Below are positions 50,853 through 58,834 of a stretch of DNA of 64,000 nucleotides, one piece after another. The position numbers were made by a program, and so were the translations under genes. Each line of letters opens with the position of its first letter. The first letter of the stretch is position 1. The notes beneath the pieces were generated by a model. That model was not told the origin of the DNA. It made no database searches and saw only the letters and a program-made list of their open reading frames with translations. Source of the stretch: DATFQI01 sp963831105 (GTDB lineage Bacteria; Actinomycetota; Thermoleophilia; Solirubrobacterales; Solirubrobacteraceae); contig CAWHOS010000007.1 in NCBI GenBank assembly GCA_963831105.1, forward strand, positions 186,001-250,000, given 5' to 3'.

Positions 50853-51676
50853 ATGGACACCGGCATCGGCTACTTCCCGACCCACGACGCTCCCGGTCCG
50901 GGCGAGGTCGCCCGCCTCGTCGAGGAGCACGGCCACGCGGCGATCTACTTCGCCGAGCACACGCACATCCCGGCCGGCCGCGAGACGCCGTACGCCGGCG
51001 GCGGCGAGCTGCCGCGCAAGTACGCCCACACCTACGACCTGTTCGTCGCGCTGACGGCCGCGGCGGCGGCGACCTCGCACCTGCGGGTCGGGAGCGGCAT
51101 CTGCCTCGTCGTCGAGCGCGACCCGATCGTCACGGCCAAGGAGGTCGCGAGCGTCGACCACCTCTCGGGCGGGCGGCTGGAGTTCGGCGTCGGCGCGGGC
51201 TGGAACCGCGAGGAGATGGCCAACCACGGCACCGACCCGCGGACCCGGATGGCGCTGCTGCCGAGCGCGTGGAGGCGATGAAGGCGATCTGGACCCAGGA
51301 CGAGGCCAGCTACCACGGGCGCTTCGTGGACTTCGACCGGATCTGGTCGTGGCCGAAGCCCGCCCAGCGGCCGCATCCGCCCGTGCTGGTCGGCGGCAAC
51401 GGCCCGACCGTGCTCGACCGCGCCGAGGCGTTCGGCGACGCGTGGTTCCCGAACTTCGCCCGCGGCAACGTGCTCGACCGCATCCCCGAGGCCCGCGACC
51501 GCGGCATCCGGGTCGTGGTGATGGGCGTCCCCGCCGACGTCCACGCGCTCGAGCAGCTCCAGCACGCGGGCGTGGAGCGGGTGATCCGCTGGGTGCCCTC
51601 GGCCGGGCGCTCGCAGGTCGAGGCGGCGCTCGAGCGCTTCGAGGCCGCCTTCGCGGAGCTCAACGGCGAGACATGA
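50853..51676 (+). CDS. LLM-class F420-type oxidoreductase, one frameshift
   Basis: Two frames make one protein: GIGYFPTHDAPGPGEVARLV, AAIYFAEHTHIPAGRETPYA, LRVGSGICLVVERDPIVTAK and SGGRLEFGVGAGWNREEMAN, then EAMKAIWTQDEASYHGRFVD and PHPPVLVGGNGPTVLDRAEA. A single base is lost near 51,258 (LL-x-ERVEAMKAIW expected). This is the F420-dependent luciferase-like group with the Rv-type probable F420 motif GGRxxxGVGxGW. Its stop overlaps the next F420 gene by ATGA. It is the right-hand edge of the frameshift zone. Confidence 0.85.
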
Positions 51677-52071
51677 CCGCGCGCGAGCGGTTCGCCTCCG
51701 CCCGGGTGGCGCGGCTCGCCACCACGGGGCCGGACGGGCCGCACATCGTGCCGATCGTGTTCGCCCTCGCCGGCGACACGCTCTACCACGCGGTCGACCA
51801 CAAGCCGAAGCGCACCACCGCGCTCAAGCGGCTCGACAACCTGCGCGCCGACCCGCGCGCCTCCGTCCTCGCCGACCACTACCAGGAGGACTGGAGCCTG
51901 CTCTGGTGGGCCCGCGCCGACGGCACCGCCCGCATCCTCGACCCCGGCCACGAGCCGGCGATCGAGCTGCTCCGCGAGCGCTACCCGCAGTACCGCGACG
52001 ACCCACCGCACGGCCCGGTCATCGCCATCGACGTAACCCGCTGGTCCTCCTGGACCGCGAGCGGTGGATAA
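51673..52071 (+). CDS. PPOX-class F420-dependent oxidoreductase
   Basis: A 132-residue split-barrel flavin/F420 protein: RFASARVARLATTGPDGPHI, VPIVFALAGDTLYHAVDHKP, LKRLDNLRADPRASVLADHY and WSLLWWARADGTARILDPGH. This matches the Rv0121-like probable F420-dependent family. It is translationally coupled to the LLM-class oxidoreductase (ATGA overlap). The pair may act on one pathway. The end of the gene forms the left arm of a long palindrome. Confidence 0.88.
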   Translation: MTARERFASARVARLATTGPDGPHIVPIVFALAGDTLYHAVDHKPKRTTALKRLDNLRADPRASVLADHYQEDWSLLWWARADGTARILDPGHEPAIELLRERYPQYRDDPPHGPVIAIDVTRWSSWTASGG

Positions 52072-52103
52072 GTCGGGCTCAGCCCGACTTATCCACCGCT
52101 CGC
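52057..52103. terminator. Long perfect palindrome at two convergent gene ends
   Basis: A 47-bp sequence with 23-bp arms around a single C. The left arm starts GCGAGCGGTGGATAAGTCGG. Both stop codons lie inside it (TAA 52069-52071 and, on the minus strand, TGA 52081-52079), so each mRNA would end in the same strong hairpin. There is no T run, so termination is inferred. The word GAGCGGTGGATAAG recurs at about 42,534. Confidence 0.65.
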
Positions 52104-52735
52104 GTGCGCAGGAGCAGTTCGGCGACCTGGAGGTCGTGCGGCGTCGTGACCTTGAAGTTGCCCGGCGGCGCCGGGACCACCACCACGCTCCCGCCCGCCC
52201 GCTCCACCAGCCAGGCGTCGTCGGTGGCCTGAGCGAGGACGTCGTCGCCGACGTCCAGCGCCCGCTCCAGCGCGTAGCGCCGGAACGCCTGAGGCGTCTG
52301 GATCGCCCACAGCCGCGAGCGGTCCAGCGTCGCCGTCACCCGATGATCCGGCCCGGCCTCCTTGACCGTGTCGGTGACCTGCGCCGCCGCGACCGCGCAG
52401 TCCGCCCCGGCAAGCGCGTCGAGCGCCCGACGGAACAGCGCCGGCGACACGAGAGGCCGAGCGGCATCGTGCACGACCACGTCCCCCTCACCTGCCGCCG
52501 TCAACGCAGCGCGCACCGACGCCGACCGGGTATCGCCACCGGCGACGCCCACGCAGCCGGAGGGCGCCATCTCACCCGCAGGCAGCGCCACGACGATCTC
52601 CGACAACCCCGCCGCCCGCAGGGCATCCACCGACCACTCGAGCATCGGCCGGCCGGCCAGAGCGACGAACGCCTTGGGCCGTGAGGCGCCAAGGCGTTCG
52701 CCACTGCCGGCGGCCACCAGGAGGGCGACCGCCAC
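52079..52735 (-). CDS. ispD: 2-C-methyl-D-erythritol 4-phosphate cytidylyltransferase
   Basis: A 218-residue nucleotidyltransferase of the MEP isoprenoid pathway. Seen: AVALLVAAGSGERLGASRPK (CTP loop with Arg/Lys), FVALAGRPMLEWSVDAL, VVVHDAARPLVSPALFRRAL, LWAIQTPQAFRRYALERAL and ATDDAWLVERAG. The GTG start 52735 lies 12 nt after carD, so carD-ispD is a unit as in other actinobacteria. ispF, usually next, is here 2 kb further on, beyond two F420 genes on the other strand. Confidence 0.93.
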   Translation of the reverse strand: MAVALLVAAGSGERLGASRPKAFVALAGRPMLEWSVDALRAAGLSEIVVALPAGEMAPSGCVGVAGGDTRSASVRAALTAAGEGDVVVHDAARPLVSPALFRRALDALAGADCAVAAAQVTDTVKEAGPDHRVTATLDRSRLWAIQTPQAFRRYALERALDVGDDVLAQATDDAWLVERAGGSVVVVPAPPGNFKVTTPHDLQVAELLLRTRAVDKSG

Positions 52736-52747
52736 GAATCGAGCCTG

Positions 52748-53332
52748 CTAGGAGCTTGCGCTGCCGGCCAGCGAGTCCTCGCGCGAGAGGATGTCGTCGA
52801 GGTAGGCCTCGGCCTGCTCCTCGTCCTTGTCGAGCGCGTACATCATCTCGCTCGCCAGGATCTTCTTCGCGCGGGTGTACATCTGCTTCTCGCCGGTGGA
52901 GAGGCCCTTGTCCTGCTCGCGGATGGCGAGATTGCGGACGACCTCGGCGAGTTCCATGATGTCGCCGGTCTTGATCTTGTCGCGGTTGTGCTTGAACCGC
53001 CGGTTCCAGTTCTTCGGCATCTCCGAGACGTCGTCGGAGAGCACCGAGAGCACCTTCTTGACCGTGTCCTCGTCGATCACGCGGCGCAGGCCCGCCTTGC
53101 CGGCGTTCTCGCACGGGACCATGACGGTCATGTCGTTATGAAGGATCTTGATCGTGAGGTACTCGCGCACCTCGCCGAGGATCTCCTTCTGCTCCTTCTT
53201 GATGACCTGACCCGCGCCATGGTGCGGGTAGACCACGTTGTCGCCGATTTCGAAGGCGATGCACTCGGGCTCGCGCACGATGTCGAGGTCGTCGAGCTGG
53301 TCGGTGGAATCGGGGATGGTGTCCTCCTTCAT
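52748..53332 (-). CDS. carD: CarD-family RNA polymerase-binding regulator with acidic N-terminal extension
   Basis: A 194-residue CarD. The RNA-polymerase-interaction domain begins at about residue 26 with FEIGDNVVYPHHGAGQVIKK; the DNA-binding helices include MPKNWNRRFKHNRDKIKTGD, IMELAEVVRNLAIREQDKG and MYTRAKKILASEMMYALDKD. CarD stabilises open promoter complexes at rRNA and other promoters. The first 25 residues (EDTIPDSTDQLDDLDIVREP) are an acidic extra segment with no alternative in-frame start after it, so it seems real. It lies 40 nt after disA. Confidence 0.93.
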   Translation of the reverse strand: MKEDTIPDSTDQLDDLDIVREPECIAFEIGDNVVYPHHGAGQVIKKEQKEILGEVREYLTIKILHNDMTVMVPCENAGKAGLRRVIDEDTVKKVLSVLSDDVSEMPKNWNRRFKHNRDKIKTGDIMELAEVVRNLAIREQDKGLSTGEKQMYTRAKKILASEMMYALDKDEEQAEAYLDDILSREDSLAGSASS

Positions 53333-53372
53333 CGGGGTGCGTCCGGATGCCGGACGTCCAACGGTGTCTTGG

Positions 53373-54485
53373 TCATGTCTGCAGGTAGCGATCCACGAGA
53401 TTGATCTCCTGCAGCCGGCGAAGGCCCTCTCGGATGTCCTTCGCGCGGATCTCCCCCACGCCCTCGACCGACTCCAACTCGGGGTCGGTCGCGGCGAGGA
53501 TCTCGTCGAGCCCGCGGAACTCGCGGACGATGTTCTGCACCACGAGCTTCGGCAGGCGCGGGATGCGCCCGAGGATCCGGTAGCCGCGTGGCGAGACGGG
53601 GAAGTCGAGGGTGTTGACCTTGCGGTCGTGGCCGAGCAGCTCGGCCAGGCGCCCGAAGTCGAGCAGGTCCTGGTGGGCGAGCCCGGAGATGCCGTCCAGC
53701 GCGACGGCGAAGGCGTCCTCGGCGGGCTCGGCCAGGTAGTCGTGCAGCAGGGCGGCCTTGTCGCCGGCCACGCCGACCATCGTCTCCTCGAGCTGCATCT
53801 CGATCAGCCGGCCCTCGGAGCCGAGCTCGACGATGTAGCGCTCGATCTCGACGGCCATCCGCGTCACCAGCTCGGCGCGCTGGAGGACCGTGAGCACGTC
53901 GTGGAGCGTGACGCCGCCCTCGAACTCGAGCGCGGTCAGGCGGGTGGAGACCTGGTCAAGGCGGGAGCGGTACTTGTCGAGCGTCTGCAGCGCCTGGTTG
54001 GCCTTTGCCAGGACGGCCGGGATCTCCTCGAGGATGTACTTGGCGCCGTCGACGTAGAGCGAGACGACGTCGCGCCGCTGGGAGACGGCGATCACCAGCG
54101 CGTCCGTCTGCTTGGACACGCGCTCGGCCGTGCGGTGGCGGGTGCCGGTCTCCGAGCTGAGGATCGTGGGATCCGGCATCAGCTGGACGTTGCACCACGC
54201 GATCCGGGTCGCGTTGCCGTTCAGCGCGATCGCGCCGTCCATCTTCGCGAGCTGGTAGAGCAGCGCCGGCGTGTAATCGATGTCGAGCTTGATCCCGCCC
54301 GAGAACAGGAACGACAGCTCGTCAGGGTCGCCGATCACGATCAGACCGCCGGTCCGGGCATGGACGATGTTGTCGATCCCCTCGCGCACGGCGGTGCCGG
54401 GGGCGACCATCTCCAGTGCCTTGACCAGCCGGGGCTCCTGACGCGCTTCGAGCTCTGAGAGCTCTTCCCCAGACCATGGCGTCAT
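53373..54485 (-). CDS. disA: Diadenylate cyclase DisA, DNA integrity scanning protein
   Basis: A 370-residue DisA from ATG 54485. The DAC domain has DGA (83-85, AKMDGAIALNGN) and RHR (116-118, GTRHRTAERV), making c-di-AMP from two ATP. A helical linker follows, then HhH DNA-binding motifs (RGLDEILAATDPELESVEGV with GEIRAKDIREGL). It scans DNA and stops synthesis at branched structures. c-di-AMP from this enzyme is the ligand of the riboswitch at 1.4 kb. A likely -10 box (TAGAAT) only 8 nt upstream of the ATG suggests a leaderless mRNA. Confidence 0.95.
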   Translation of the reverse strand: MTPWSGEELSELEARQEPRLVKALEMVAPGTAVREGIDNIVHARTGGLIVIGDPDELSFLFSGGIKLDIDYTPALLYQLAKMDGAIALNGNATRIAWCNVQLMPDPTILSSETGTRHRTAERVSKQTDALVIAVSQRRDVVSLYVDGAKYILEEIPAVLAKANQALQTLDKYRSRLDQVSTRLTALEFEGGVTLHDVLTVLQRAELVTRMAVEIERYIVELGSEGRLIEMQLEETMVGVAGDKAALLHDYLAEPAEDAFAVALDGISGLAHQDLLDFGRLAELLGHDRKVNTLDFPVSPRGYRILGRIPRLPKLVVQNIVREFRGLDEILAATDPELESVEGVGEIRAKDIREGLRRLQEINLVDRYLQT

Positions 54486-54493
54486 CAAGACCC

Positions 54494-54499
54494 ATTCTA
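54494..54499 (-). promoter_or_regulatory. Probable -10 element of disA
   Basis: TAGAAT on the minus strand, 8 nt before the disA ATG, so transcription would start at or next to the start codon. No good -35 lies 16-18 bp upstream. The 108 bp between radA and disA contain no gene. Confidence 0.45.
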
Positions 54500-54593
54500 G
54501 CAGCCTTTTAGGGTCTCTTGAGTCGCCTTTTTGGCTCTAGAGCAGGGATTTCACCGGTTGACGAACCCCTTCCGGGCTGCTACACGCGAGCGT

Positions 54594-55973
54594 TCATGCG
54601 GCCCGGGCCCGGGGCTGCTGCGGCAGCGCCGCGCGCACGGCGGCGCGCAGCGTCGGCACCTCGGTCGCGCCGCCCTCGCTGCCGGCGGGCGCGATCACCG
54701 GCTCCAGGCCGAACTTGCGGGCCTCCGCGAGGCGCCGGTCGGCGTGCCCGACGGAGCGCAGCTCGCCCGTGAGGCCGACCTCGCCGAAGCACGCGACGGG
54801 CTTCGGCGAGTCGCCCCCGAGCGGCATCCCGCGCGCGGCGCTGGCCACCGCGAGCGCGACGGCCAGGTCCGCCCCCGGCTCGTCGACCCGGACGCCGCCG
54901 GCGACGTTGACGAAGACGTCCGCGCTGCCGGTGGAGACGCCCGCGTGGCGGCTGAGCACCGCGAGCACGAGCGCCAGCCGGTTGCGATCGATGCCGTTGC
55001 AGACCCGCCGCGGCGGGACCAGCTCCGAGGGCGAGACGAGCGCCTGGACCTCGACCAGCAGCGGCCTGGAGCCCTCCATCGCCGCCAGCACGGCGCTCCC
55101 CGGCGCGCGGGTGGCCTCGCCGACGAAGCGGGCGGAGGCGTCCTCGACCTCGACGAGGCCGCCCTGGCGCATCTCGAAGACGCCGACGTCGTTCGTGGAG
55201 CCGAAGCGGTTCTTGAGCGCCCTCAGCGTGCGGTAGGTCCGCTCGCGCTCGCCCTCGAACTGCAGCACGCAGTCCACGAGGTGCTCGAGCACGCGCGGCC
55301 CGGCCAGCGCGCCCTCCTTGGTGACGTGCCCGACGAGCAGCACCGCGATGTCGCGCGCCTTGGCCAGCCGCGTGATCCGGTCCGCCACCTCGCGCACCTG
55401 GCCGACGGAGCCCGCCGCGCCCGTGAGGTCGGCGGCGTGGAGCGTCTGCACCGAGTCGATCACGCAGACCTCCGGCCGCTCCTGCTCGAGCGTCGCGAGC
55501 ACGGTCTCGAGGTCGGTCTCGGCGAGCGTGGGCACCTCGAGCGCCGCGCCGGGCAGCCGCTCGGCCCTGAGGCGGATCTGCGCCGCGGACTCCTCGCCCG
55601 ACACGTAGAGCGTGCGCTTGCCCGCGCCCTGCAGGTTGCCGAGCGCCATCGAGGTCAGCGTCGACTTGCCGATGCCGGGCGAGCCGCCGATCAGGACCAG
55701 CGATCCGGGGACGAGGCCCCCGCCGAGCACCCGGTCCAGCTCCCGGATCCCCGTCATGTGGCGCACGTGCCGGACGGCCTGGACCTCCGAGAGCCGGACG
55801 GGCTTGGCCGCGGCGGAGCGCGCCGGGGCGGCGGCCCGGCCCTTGGCGGCGGGCGCCGAGCGCTGCTCCTCCACGAGCGTGTTCCACTCCCCGCAGCCCG
55901 GGCACTGGCCGAGCCAGCGCGGGGCCTCGGCGCCGCAGGCCGAGCAGACGTGGACGGTGGTCGGGCGGGGCAC
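54594..55973 (-). CDS. radA: DNA repair protein RadA
   Basis: A 459-residue RadA/Sms, the branch-migration ATPase of recombination. Layout: C4 zinc finger (C10, C13, C24, C27), Walker A GGSPGIGKS at 96-104, Walker B region VCVIDSVQTL, the RadA-specific KNRFGST at 254-260, and a C-terminal Lon-like domain (NVAGGVRVDEPGADLAVALA). The start is GTG 55973. Its place upstream of disA matches many Gram-positive genomes, and the two are known to interact in function. Confidence 0.95.
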   Translation of the reverse strand: MPRPTTVHVCSACGAEAPRWLGQCPGCGEWNTLVEEQRSAPAAKGRAAAPARSAAAKPVRLSEVQAVRHVRHMTGIRELDRVLGGGLVPGSLVLIGGSPGIGKSTLTSMALGNLQGAGKRTLYVSGEESAAQIRLRAERLPGAALEVPTLAETDLETVLATLEQERPEVCVIDSVQTLHAADLTGAAGSVGQVREVADRITRLAKARDIAVLLVGHVTKEGALAGPRVLEHLVDCVLQFEGERERTYRTLRALKNRFGSTNDVGVFEMRQGGLVEVEDASARFVGEATRAPGSAVLAAMEGSRPLLVEVQALVSPSELVPPRRVCNGIDRNRLALVLAVLSRHAGVSTGSADVFVNVAGGVRVDEPGADLAVALAVASAARGMPLGGDSPKPVACFGEVGLTGELRSVGHADRRLAEARKFGLEPVIAPAGSEGGATEVPTLRAAVRAALPQQPRARAA

Positions 55974-56036
55974 GTCGTTGACGGTAGGTCGCGGGCCGGA
56001 CGGGTTCGCCCCCTTCTAGCCGGGGGAGTTGTGCGT

Positions 56037-56277
56037 GGCGGACGTCAACGGCTCTGGGAGGGAAGTGGGTCGGTCGGCCTCGTGCCGCTCCGCAACGAGG
56101 GGAGGATTGGTCCCGCCTGGCGGGCCTGACGATCCCAGGGCTTCGGGCCGCGAAACGCCGGGACGATGGAGCCCGCCTGGCGGGCCTGAGGCTCCCGGCG
56201 TTGCGGGGGCGGGCGGGGGCACGACCGGCCGCGCCCCGCTCCCCCATCTCCCTACCCAGCGCCGTTGCCGTTACGCC
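56037..56277. repeat. Inverted-repeat element, copy C
   Basis: A 241-bp copy with both ends: left GGCGGACGTCAACGGCTCTG, right (minus strand) beginning GGCGTAACGGCAACGGCGC then TGGGTAGGGAG. The interior holds two tandem units with CCCGCCTGGCGGGCCTGA and blocks shared with A and B. The right end overlaps the TAA stop of the cystathionine-synthase-like gene. The whole space between radA and that gene is otherwise empty. Confidence 0.8.
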
Positions 56278-57344
56278 GAGTCGAGAGCGCGCTCGACGTC
56301 GGCGAGCAGGTCGTCCGTGTCCTCGCACCCCGCGGAGAAGCGGATGAACCCGTCGGACACGGCGTCGGTCCCCCACCGGCCCCGGCGCTCGGCCGTCGAG
56401 TGCACGCCGCCGAAGCTCGTGGCCTCGGCGACCAGCGAGCAGGCCGCGAGGAACGCCTGGGCACGCTCCGCGGTGCCGAGGTCGAAGCCCACGAGGGGCC
56501 CCGCGAAGTCCATCTGAGGCGACTCACCCGGGTGGCAGACCTCCGCGACGTCGTCGCGCCCGCGCAGCAGCTCCGCCACGGCGGCGGCGTTGGCGCTCGA
56601 GCGCTCGAGGCGCAGGCCGAGCGTGGCCAGGGAGCGGTGGGCGAGCCAGGCCTCGAAGCCGCCGGCGATCGCGCCGGAGAGCGTGCGCCAGCGGCGCAGG
56701 CCCTCGGCGAGCGAGCCGTCGCGCACGGAGACCGCGCCGAGCAGCACGTCGGAGTGGCCGCACAGGCTCTTGGTGCCAGAGAGCATCGCGAAGTCGGCGC
56801 CGTGGGCGAGCGGCTGCTGCCCGAGCGGGGTGCAGACCGTGTTGTCGACCGCGAGCAGCGCGCCGGCGGCGTGGGCGGCTCCGGCCGCGGCGGCGATGTC
56901 GACGACATCCAGGCGCGGGTTCGAGGGCGTCTCGAGCCAGACGAGGCTGGCGCCCTCGGCCGCGTCGGCGATCTCGGTCGTCGGCACCAGGCGCGTCTCG
57001 ACGCCCAGCGGCTCGAGCCGCTCGCGGGCGAGGCCGCGGATGCCCGGGTATCCGTCGCCGCAGGCGACCAGCACGTCGCCGGACTTCAGCACCGTGAACA
57101 GCACCGCCGTGACCGCCGCCATGCCGGAGGCGAACACGGTGCTCTCGCCGCCGTCGAGCTCGCCGAGCGCGCGCTCGAGGTGGGTCCAGGACGGGTTCTC
57201 GTCGCGGCCGTAGCCGTACGGTGCCGCGTCCTTGTCCCCGCGCAGGTGGTAGGGCGCGGCGAGCACGGGACCCGGCAGCAGCGGTTCGCCCTGCTCACCC
57301 GGAGGCACGCCGGCGTGGATCGCGCGCGTGTTCGGACCGCTCAT
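56271..57344 (-). CDS. Cys/Met metabolism PLP enzyme (cystathionine gamma-synthase-like)
   Basis: A 357-residue fold-type I PLP enzyme: NTRAIHAGVPPGEQGEPLLP, APYGYGRDENPSWTHLERAL, ESTVFASGMAAVTAVLFTVL, VWLETPSNPRLDVVDI, LLAVDNTVCTPLGQQPLAHG and the PLP lysine in MLSGTKSLCGHSDVLLGAVS. It could be a cystathionine gamma-synthase, gamma-lyase or related enzyme; sequence alone does not decide. The TAA stop, unusual here, lies within repeat C. Confidence 0.87.
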   Translation of the reverse strand: MSGPNTRAIHAGVPPGEQGEPLLPGPVLAAPYHLRGDKDAAPYGYGRDENPSWTHLERALGELDGGESTVFASGMAAVTAVLFTVLKSGDVLVACGDGYPGIRGLARERLEPLGVETRLVPTTEIADAAEGASLVWLETPSNPRLDVVDIAAAAGAAHAAGALLAVDNTVCTPLGQQPLAHGADFAMLSGTKSLCGHSDVLLGAVSVRDGSLAEGLRRWRTLSGAIAGGFEAWLAHRSLATLGLRLERSSANAAAVAELLRGRDDVAEVCHPGESPQMDFAGPLVGFDLGTAERAQAFLAACSLVAEATSFGGVHSTAERRGRWGTDAVSDGFIRFSAGCEDTDDLLADVERALDSA

Positions 57345-57370
57345 GGCGCGGACGATAGCCTCGCGCCGCG

Positions 57371-57955
57371 ATGCCGCCCCGCCAGCTCGCGCGCCTGCTG
57401 CTCGCCACCCGCGCCCTGCCCGCCCGCGCCGCGCTCTTCCAGGCGAGGGCGATGCTGCGCGCGGCCCGGCTGAAGGACGACTGGGCGCTGCAGTCCTCCA
57501 CGCGCCCGGCCGACGTGGCCGAGCTGCTGCGGCTGGCGGAGGGGCGTCGCCTTGTGGTCGAGCTCGGCACGGCCACGGGCTGGACCGCGGGCTCCCTGCT
57601 GCTCGCCGACCGCAAGCGCCGGCTGATGTCCTTCGACCCCGTCGTCCGCGAGCACCGCGAGGCCTACCTCGCGCTGCTGCCGCGCAGCGCGCGCGAGCGG
57701 CTCGAGCTCGTCCCAGCCCCCGGCCACGAGGCGCGCGGCGTCCACGTCGAGCTGCTGTTCGTCGACTCCTCGCACGACCGCGACGCGACCGTCGCCGAGT
57801 TCCGCGCGTGGGAGCCGCGGCTCGCGCCGGGCGCGCTCGTCGTGCTGCACGACTACGGCAACCCCGCCTACCCGGGCGTCGCCGAGGCCGTCGCGGAGCT
57901 CGGCCTCAGCGGCCGCGAGCACGCCGGGCTGTGGCTCTGGGAGGCGCCTGCCTGA
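57371..57955 (+). CDS. Class I SAM-dependent methyltransferase
   Basis: A 194-residue protein with VVELGTATGWTAGSLLLADR (SAM motif I, glycine-rich), SFDPVVREHREAYLALLP, HVELLFVDSSHDRDATVAEF and GALVVLHDYGNPAYPGVAEA. This is the MdmC/Methyltransf_24-like O-methyltransferase group with the DSSHD metal/substrate motif. It lies 26 bp from the divergent PLP enzyme gene. The substrate is unknown. Confidence 0.83.
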   Translation: MPPRQLARLLLATRALPARAALFQARAMLRAARLKDDWALQSSTRPADVAELLRLAEGRRLVVELGTATGWTAGSLLLADRKRRLMSFDPVVREHREAYLALLPRSARERLELVPAPGHEARGVHVELLFVDSSHDRDATVAEFRAWEPRLAPGALVVLHDYGNPAYPGVAEAVAELGLSGREHAGLWLWEAPA

Positions 57956-58023
57956 GCGGCGCTCCTTTCCCGCATCCCGCGGGTTCGTGTTGACGGATAC
58001 AAACCGATCGCAGGGGGTCAACC

Positions 58024-58665
58024 ATGCGTTTCCACAAGCCGTCACCGTCGATGGTGGTGGCGTCCATCGCGCTGTTCGTCTCACTCGGAGGCACGAGCGT
58101 CGCCGCGGTCTCCTACGCCCGCAACGCCGGGAAGGTCGACGGCTATGACGCCGTCAAGGCCAGCTCGAGCACCAACAAGGCGGCCGGGAACCTCGTCGCC
58201 GCCAACAAGAGCGGACCCGATAAGGGCCGCATCCCGGGCAAGCACCTCGCGGGCGTCGCGCACACGCAGACGTTCGGGCGCTCGTTCGACGTCGCCGACA
58301 ACGCGCCCGGCGCGCCGGTGCAGATCGGCGACGGCGGCAGCCTCGGCACGCTGACCGCCACGTGCAACGACCAGGCGCCGCGCGCCGGCGCCGAGGACCC
58401 GACGACGGAGCTGAACTTCGTCAACACCTCGGGCGACTTCATCAACGTCGCCCGCCGCGCAGGTATCCGCGATGACGCCCAGTACAACGCGGTCCCCAAC
58501 GGGACGGTCGCGCAGCTCGTCATCAACGGCTCCAACACGTTCCTGTTCCACGTCGAGTACCGCGGCCGCAACCTGCTGGTCAACGGCGTCGTGCGCCAGG
58601 ACGGGCGCGGCTCCGCCGCCGCGTCCTGCCTCGTCTGGGGCACCGTCCAGGAGATCACGCCGTAG
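58024..58665 (+). CDS. Secreted protein of unknown function
   Basis: A 213-residue exported protein. The signal peptide has the form MVVASIALFVSLGGTSVAA, often seen in Thermoleophilia and related actinobacteria. The mature part is Gly/Asn-rich with beta-strand pattern (GRSFDVADNAPGAPVQIGDG, LNFVNTSGDFINVARRAG, LFHVEYRGRNLLVNGVVRQD) and two cysteines (TATCND, ASCLVWG). Start ATG 58024 has AGGGGG upstream, and a terminator follows the stop. No enzyme motif is visible. Confidence 0.78.
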   Translation: MRFHKPSPSMVVASIALFVSLGGTSVAAVSYARNAGKVDGYDAVKASSSTNKAAGNLVAANKSGPDKGRIPGKHLAGVAHTQTFGRSFDVADNAPGAPVQIGDGGSLGTLTATCNDQAPRAGAEDPTTELNFVNTSGDFINVARRAGIRDDAQYNAVPNGTVAQLVINGSNTFLFHVEYRGRNLLVNGVVRQDGRGSAAASCLVWGTVQEITP

Positions 58666-58681
58666 TTCGCGAACGCACTTT

Positions 58682-58714
58682 CCCGGGGCGCGCTCTTTAC
58701 AGAGGCGCCCCGGG
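58682..58714 (+). terminator. Terminator hairpin
   Basis: Perfect 10-bp stem CCCGGGGCGC/GCGCCCCGGG around a 13-nt loop that can itself pair CTCT with AGAG. It lies 17 nt after the stop of the secreted protein gene. The T-rich tail is weak (GCGCTGTATG). Confidence 0.65.
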
Positions 58715-58834
58715 CGCTGTATGAATGACCGCTGACGGCCGAGGGGGCCAGTCAGGCGTAGGACGCGACCTCTGCACGCACGTGGATGGGCGCCACCGCC
58801 GCCGGTTCGCATCATCCACATAGGGGAGTTCATC

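Noticed and set aside
41100..51300. Mass pseudogenisation or programmed frameshifting
   Set aside because: Protein segments are undamaged, substitutions and stops typical of decay are missing, and essential genes such as cysS are included.
58001..58023. GTTGAC/GTCAAC inverted repeat before the secreted protein gene
   Set aside because: The 6-bp arms are 22 bp apart and one overlaps the ribosome binding site; this could easily be chance.
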